From: an uncultured Bacteroidales bacterium
GTDB taxonomy: Bacteria > Bacteroidota > Bacteroidia > Bacteroidales > UBA3663
DNA length: 16,495 nucleotides
Assembly (NCBI GenBank): GCA_937899265.1
Contig: CALBPV010000080.1
Location: 1-16,495 of the forward strand
Direction of reading: 5' to 3'
The notes under the pieces were generated by a model. The model saw only the letters and a program-made list of their open reading frames with translations, did no database searches and was not told the origin of the DNA. A program made the position numbers and the translations under genes. Positions 12,674-16,495 of the stretch are shown here, piece after piece (position 1 is the first letter of the stretch; every line of letters begins with the position of its first letter).

Positions 12674-14008
12674 ATGAAACTCTGGGAAAAATCCGTACAG
12701 ATAAATCACGACATCGAGAAATACACCATCGGTCGCGACCGTGAGATGGATATGTATCTTGCCCCGTACGACGTACTGGGGTCGATGGCTCACGTCACAA
12801 TGTTGGAAAGCATCGGAATGATAGGCAAGGACGAGCTGGAGCCCATTTTGGATGCCATGCGTGACATTTACAAAGATATTCAGGCCGGCCGTTTCGAAAT
12901 CGAAGAAGGCATCGAGGATGTCCACTCCGAAGTCGAACTTCTCCTCACGCGCCGTCTCGGCGACCTGGGCAAGAAGATTCACAGCGGACGGTCGCGCAAC
13001 GACCAGGTGTTGGTGGACCTCAAGCTCTTCATGCGTCACAAAATACGCGAAGTCACAGAGGCTGTGCTGCGCCTCTTCCGCATGCTGCAACAGCAGAGCG
13101 AACGCTACAAAGAGGTACTGATGCCCGGCTATACCCATCTGCAGGTGGCCATGCCTTCGAGTTTCGGTCTTTGGTTCGGAGCATACGCCGAGGCGCTGGT
13201 CGATGACCTGGAAATGCTCAAGTCGGCCTACCGCGTCGTGAACCGCAATCCCCTCGGTTCCGCCGCCGGCTACGGCAACAGCTTCCCGCTGAACCGCCAG
13301 ATGACAACCGACCTGCTCGGGTTCGATTCGATGGACTACAATGTGGTCTATGCCCAGATGGGACGAGGCAAGACCGAAAGAATAGTGGCACAGGCTTTGG
13401 GCGGCATCGCAGCCACACTGAGCAAACTGTCGTTCGACGCCTGCATGTTCTCTTCCCAGAATTTCGGCTTCATCAAACTCCACGACGCCTTCACCACCGG
13501 CTCGTCGATTATGCCCCACAAGAAGAATCCCGACGTCTTTGAGCTCACCCGTGCCAAATGCAACAAACTGCAGAGTGTGCCGATGGAAATCATGCTCATC
13601 TCCAACAATCTTCCCTCGGGCTATTTCCGCGACTTGCAGATTATCAAAGAGACCTTCCTCCCCACGTTCGACAGCCTCGTCGAATGTCTCGACATGGTGA
13701 CACTGATGCTCGAACACATCACCGTCAACGAGCACATCCTCGACGACCCGCGCTACGACCTCATGTTCTCGGTCGAAGAGGTCAACCGTCTCGCCGCCGG
13801 AGGAATGCCCTTCCGCGACGCTTACAAAAAAGTCGGCCTCGACATCGAAGCGGGCAAATTCAAGCCCTGCAAACAAATCCGACACACCCACGAGGGTTCT
13901 GTCGGCAACCTTTGCAACGACCGCATCGCCGCCCTTATGGACAATGTTGTCTCGGGCTTCGACTTCTCGAAGGTGGACCGGGCCTATAAAGCTCTGCTCA
14001 AAGAATGA
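12674..14008 (+). CDS. argH: Argininosuccinate lyase
   Basis: This 444-residue fumarase/aspartase-superfamily enzyme cleaves argininosuccinate to arginine and fumarate, the last step of arginine synthesis. The signature GSSIMPHKKNPD lies near residues 276-287 (the mobile loop carrying the catalytic serine). Other family blocks are IHSGRSRNDQV (near 100-110), MPGYTHLQVA (near 152-161) and NPLGSAAGYG. Length is close to the family norm. The ATG lies 12 bases past array D with no clear ribosome-binding site. The stop overlaps the next gene by four bases (ATGA), so the following lipoprotein gene is co-translated with it. No other arg genes are in the window. Confidence 0.96.
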   Translation: MKLWEKSVQINHDIEKYTIGRDREMDMYLAPYDVLGSMAHVTMLESIGMIGKDELEPILDAMRDIYKDIQAGRFEIEEGIEDVHSEVELLLTRRLGDLGKKIHSGRSRNDQVLVDLKLFMRHKIREVTEAVLRLFRMLQQQSERYKEVLMPGYTHLQVAMPSSFGLWFGAYAEALVDDLEMLKSAYRVVNRNPLGSAAGYGNSFPLNRQMTTDLLGFDSMDYNVVYAQMGRGKTERIVAQALGGIAATLSKLSFDACMFSSQNFGFIKLHDAFTTGSSIMPHKKNPDVFELTRAKCNKLQSVPMEIMLISNNLPSGYFRDLQIIKETFLPTFDSLVECLDMVTLMLEHITVNEHILDDPRYDLMFSVEEVNRLAAGGMPFRDAYKKVGLDIEAGKFKPCKQIRHTHEGSVGNLCNDRIAALMDNVVSGFDFSKVDRAYKALLKE

Positions 14009-14529
14009 ACCTCCGGAAATGCGCAGCAACGGTCTGCCTGGCTGTCCTGGCCTGGGCATGCGACGATTCGGTCTATGACAGTCCCGTCCCTGCTGTGGCT
14101 TATCTCAACTACACCTGCAACATCACGACCATCAATGCGATAGCAGGACAAACCGAGGGACAGGCCCAGCTCAACTCTCCCGGCGGCTTTGTCCGCATCT
14201 ACGACAAACGCATCCTGACGGCTTCCGATGCTTTGGCCCGCGGCGGACTGCTTTTGCTCCAGAATTACGAGGGAACGGCTTTCCATGCCTTCGACCTCGC
14301 CTGTCCCAACTGTTATGCCGAGGGAAAGACAGGAGCCAACGTGCAGCGCCTCGTGATGGACGATTCCCAAATGGCAGCTGTCTGTCCCACTTGCGACTCG
14401 GAATTCGGAGCCGTCTTCTGGGGGTCTCCCGCTCCCACCCGGGGGCTTGCCAACGAGCACAACTATATTCTGAGACAGTACAAAGCCTATCTCCTCAACG
14501 ACGGCTACACGCTGGCTGTCACCAATTAA
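14005..14529 (+). CDS. Lipoprotein with a Rieske-like fold and four-cysteine (CPxC...CPxC) site
   Basis: 174 residues. The N-terminal lipoprotein signal has its lipobox at AWAC (Cys19). The C-terminal half has FHAFDLACPNC (Cys100, Cys103), a 23-residue interval, then VCPTCDSEFGAVFWGSP (Cys127, Cys130) and a final YKAYLLNDGYTLAV strand. Layout and spacing resemble Rieske [2Fe-2S] domains, where CxH and CxxH ligands flank similar strands. Here both ligand pairs are C-x-x-C, as in rubredoxin or zinc-ribbon sites. I recall related Bacteroidales lipoproteins with CP.. and CPxC[GD]S motifs, of unknown role. It overlaps the argH stop by four bases and precedes another lipoprotein gene by 38 bases. 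Metal identity (Fe-S, Fe or Zn) cannot be told from sequence. Confidence 0.6.
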   Translation: MNLRKCAATVCLAVLAWACDDSVYDSPVPAVAYLNYTCNITTINAIAGQTEGQAQLNSPGGFVRIYDKRILTASDALARGGLLLLQNYEGTAFHAFDLACPNCYAEGKTGANVQRLVMDDSQMAAVCPTCDSEFGAVFWGSPAPTRGLANEHNYILRQYKAYLLNDGYTLAVTN

Positions 14530-14567
14530 TCATTTCCTTCCCCGCCCCGTCGTAAAACAGGTTCGCA

Positions 14568-16010
14568 ATGAGAAATATCTTACGTTTCATACTCTTGGCC
14601 TTCCTGGCGGTCGTCACTGCCTGCAGCGACGAACTCGACACGAGTGTCTCGTCCCAGCCCACAGCCTCCAGCGACACACTCGATGTGGGTCTCCTTCTGG
14701 CGGGAAATTCATCGCAGACCTATGGCCTCAAGCTCTACAATCGCCATAGCCACGAGATACGGCTCTCGTCGATAGTGCTGCGCAATGCCTCCACGTCGGG
14801 TTTCCGCATGAATGTCGATGGCATGAACGGCTCCTCGTTCACCAATCCCGATTTGCTGCGCATCGCTTCGGGCGACTCGCTCTTTCTCTTTGTCGAGGCC
14901 ACCTTCCCAGCCGGTTCCGGCCGCTCGCACACCGACTACATCGACATCACCTGCAACGGACGGACACAAACGGTCGTTCTCCTGGGCGAAAGCAAGGACG
15001 TGGGAGTTTGGCACGCCAAAACCATCGACTCCGACCTCACACTCCCGTCCGGCGCCGAATACCAAATCTACGATTCTCTCGTGGTGGCTGCCGGAGTTAC
15101 GCTCACCCTCGAGGACAGCGTGGTGCTTTATCTCCACGACAAAGCCGACATCCATCTCTACGGCACCCTCCTCTGCGAGGGAAGCCCCGGACGTCCTGTT
15201 ATCATTCGAGGCGACCGTACCGACAAAATGTTCGACAATCTCTACTACGACGGACTCCCCGCCCAATGGGGCAATCTCTACGTCCACGAGAGTTCGACGG
15301 GCAACGTGTGGACCTGTGCCGACATCCACGGAATGAACGAAGGCATCCGCATCAGCCCGGCCGACATCGACACAACACTCACTGGTGACGGAGACCGGCG
15401 CATCACGTTCCGCTACTGCCGGCTGAGCCTCAGCGACAGCGCTTTGGTGCGGGCTGTGGGAGCCTACTGCCGCATGGAGGGCTGTCTGCTCTCCAATGCC
15501 GGCGGTGCTCTGCTTGACATACAGGGCGGTGCCTGGGAGGTGGACCACTGCACGCTGGCCAACTACTGCTACGCCTCGCGTATCATGTCCCCTGCTCTCT
15601 GTCTCACCAATCTTTACGGGTTCCCGCTCCTGCGCTGCAATGTCAACAACACCATCGTCTGGGGCGACACGTACAATCCCCTCGTCAGTCCCACACGCAG
15701 CGATGTCGAGATTGTCTATCAGGAGTTTGTCGATGCCGAGGGGATACGCAGCGATTCTGTTTTCCACTATCGCTTCGACCATTGTCTGCTGGCTGCCTAC
15801 GGCACCGACGACAACGACTTCATTTCCACCGTATGGGCGCAAGATCCGCTCTACGTCCTTATCGACGATGACAACTATACTTACGACTTCCGGCTTCAGG
15901 AAGAGTCGCCTGCCGTCGGTGCAGCCGCCGAATCCGGCCTTGCAACGGACCTGGACGGCAATCCCTGGAGTTCAACCCCCGCAATAGGATGTTATGAATA
16001 TGTTCAATAA
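14568..16010 (+). CDS. Surface lipoprotein with right-handed beta-helix (choice-of-anchor Q type)
   Basis: 480 residues with a lipoprotein signal (VVTAC, Cys19). Residues about 35-150 look like a beta-sandwich that reads like an Ig-like spacer (LRIASGDSLFLFVEATFPAG, DYIDITCNGRTQTVVL). From about 165 on there are successive beta-helix coils (VVAAGVTLTLEDSVVLYL, IHLYGTLLCEGSPGRPVIIRG, RITFRYCRLS, WEVDHCTLANY, CNVNNTIVWGD). The C-terminus, ESPAVGAA...TDLDGNP...PAIGCYEY, is the ending I recall from choice-of-anchor Q proteins. Such helices often bind or cleave polysaccharides, but I see no clear lyase catalytic set, so activity is unassigned. The 3' end overlaps the start of pepP by 11 bases. Confidence 0.78.
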   Translation: MRNILRFILLAFLAVVTACSDELDTSVSSQPTASSDTLDVGLLLAGNSSQTYGLKLYNRHSHEIRLSSIVLRNASTSGFRMNVDGMNGSSFTNPDLLRIASGDSLFLFVEATFPAGSGRSHTDYIDITCNGRTQTVVLLGESKDVGVWHAKTIDSDLTLPSGAEYQIYDSLVVAAGVTLTLEDSVVLYLHDKADIHLYGTLLCEGSPGRPVIIRGDRTDKMFDNLYYDGLPAQWGNLYVHESSTGNVWTCADIHGMNEGIRISPADIDTTLTGDGDRRITFRYCRLSLSDSALVRAVGAYCRMEGCLLSNAGGALLDIQGGAWEVDHCTLANYCYASRIMSPALCLTNLYGFPLLRCNVNNTIVWGDTYNPLVSPTRSDVEIVYQEFVDAEGIRSDSVFHYRFDHCLLAAYGTDDNDFISTVWAQDPLYVLIDDDNYTYDFRLQEESPAVGAAAESGLATDLDGNPWSSTPAIGCYEYVQ

Positions 16011-16495
16011 AGAAATTTATATCTCCCGGCGCGAAACCCTGCGTCAGAAAGTCGGCAGCGGACTGCTGCTTTTCCTCGGCAACGGGAATGCCTCTTTCAA
16101 CTATGCCGACAACGAATACAAGTTTCGTCAGGATTCCACGTTCCTCTATCTTTTCGGACTGGATATGCCCGGCCTTGCTGCCACCCTCGATGCCGACAGC
16201 GGACGCACCGTTGTCTTCGGCGACGAACTCACTGTGGACGACATCGTGTGGACAGGTCCCATGCCCACTCTGGCCGAAAGGGCGCTGGAGGCCGGTGTCT
16301 CCGAGACCCTTCCCTCTGCCCGCCTCGCCGATGTGGTGAGCGAGGCACTGGCCCGGAAGCGACAGGTTCATTTCGTGCCGGCCTACCGGGGCGACCGTCA
16401 GCTCCTGCTCAACGAACTGCTGGGCAAGGATGCCAAGCCTTCGGAGGAACTCATCTACGCCCTCGTGGACATGCGCAATCACAAGGGTCCCGAGG
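16000..16495 (+). CDS. pepP: Aminopeptidase P (Xaa-Pro aminopeptidase), N-terminal part, cut by window end
   Basis: The frame opens with MFNKEIYISRRETLRQKVG, then LLFLGNGNASFNYADN, YKFRQDSTFLYLFGLD and VDDIVWTGPMPTLAE. These are the conserved N-terminal (creatinase-like) domain blocks of aminopeptidase P. About 165 codons are present; the metal-binding pita-bread domain lies beyond the window. By family it removes the N-terminal residue before proline in peptides, in the cytoplasm, using two metal ions. I chose ATG 16000 because MFNKE matches the usual start; ATG 15994 (two codons earlier) is possible. An AGGA lies at 15986-15989. The start overlaps the beta-helix gene by 11 bases in another frame, so expression is probably coupled. 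Confidence 0.93.
   Translation, partial: MFNKEIYISRRETLRQKVGSGLLLFLGNGNASFNYADNEYKFRQDSTFLYLFGLDMPGLAATLDADSGRTVVFGDELTVDDIVWTGPMPTLAERALEAGVSETLPSARLADVVSEALARKRQVHFVPAYRGDRQLLLNELLGKDAKPSEELIYALVDMRNHKGPE

Noticed and set aside
12650..14059. 469-codon minus-strand frame opposite argH
   Set aside because: argH is unmistakable on the plus strand. The antisense frame shows no family features and starts and ends arbitrarily around it.
14709..15842. 377-codon minus-strand frame opposite the beta-helix lipoprotein
   Set aside because: It is an antisense shadow of a gene with a clear lipobox and a C-terminal PAIGCYEY ending.

Overview
The window suggests a member of the Bacteroidota, most likely order Bacteroidales. 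Three lines of evidence agree. Several genes are preceded by the Bacteroidota-type promoter (TTTG at -33, TAnnTTTG at -7). The gene orders DUF6089-uppS-bamA-skp-skp and prmC-recX-comF-pyrE-SRPBCC-argH match what I recall of that order. Surface and envelope lipoproteins are abundant. From about position 750 onward the coding DNA is moderately GC-rich (about 60% in a sampled argH line). The first ~740 bases are clearly AT-rich (about 37% in a sampled line) and look as if they come from a different genome.

Layout. Positions 1-~745 hold a truncated Cof-type HAD hydrolase. It is joined directly to the last ~28 codons of rpsO (ribosomal protein S15, ends 828) and its terminator. On the plus strand follow a dCMP deaminase (929-1366) and an overlapping S41 C-terminal processing protease that is cut off inside its PDZ region by a repeat array (1363-1809). 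From 1917 to 8924 all genes are on the minus strand and read right to left as one envelope operon: a DUF6242-like lipoprotein, a DUF6089-like porin-type protein, uppS, bamA, and two Skp/OmpH chaperones. The 197-bp gap 8925-9121 carries divergent promoters. From 9122 to the end all genes are on the plus strand: prmC, recX, a ComF-like phosphoribosyltransferase, pyrE (own promoter), an SRPBCC-like protein, argH, a Rieske-like lipoprotein with four cysteines, a beta-helix lipoprotein, and the start of pepP, which runs off the window.

The most unusual feature is a family of strictly 7-bp-phased tandem arrays (consensus RGTCWAA / TTWGACY, typically GGTCTAA). They occur in four intergenic gaps: after the truncated protease and skp-2 (1795-1896), between skp-1 and skp-2 (2507-2640), between bamA and skp-1 (3171-3304), and between the SRPBCC gene and argH (12443-12661). 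In three of the four the array starts at or inside the upstream stop codon. Two arrays also contain duplicated GC-rich hairpin modules (core CCCTAAAGGGAAGGG), and one is arranged head-to-head so that it can fold into a long hairpin.

Functionally, the minus-strand operon combines the isoprenoid carrier for wall and surface glycans (UppS) with outer-membrane protein assembly (BamA plus two periplasmic chaperones). The plus-strand block mixes translation-termination maturation (PrmC), recombination control (RecX), nucleotide and arginine biosynthesis (PyrE, ArgH), surface lipoproteins and peptide turnover (PepP). No tRNA, 16S/23S rRNA, IS element or CRISPR array was seen, and no gene-free stretch exceeds 300 bases. 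Two points (about 741-750 and about 1775-1800) look like breaks in synteny. They may be assembly joins rather than biology.
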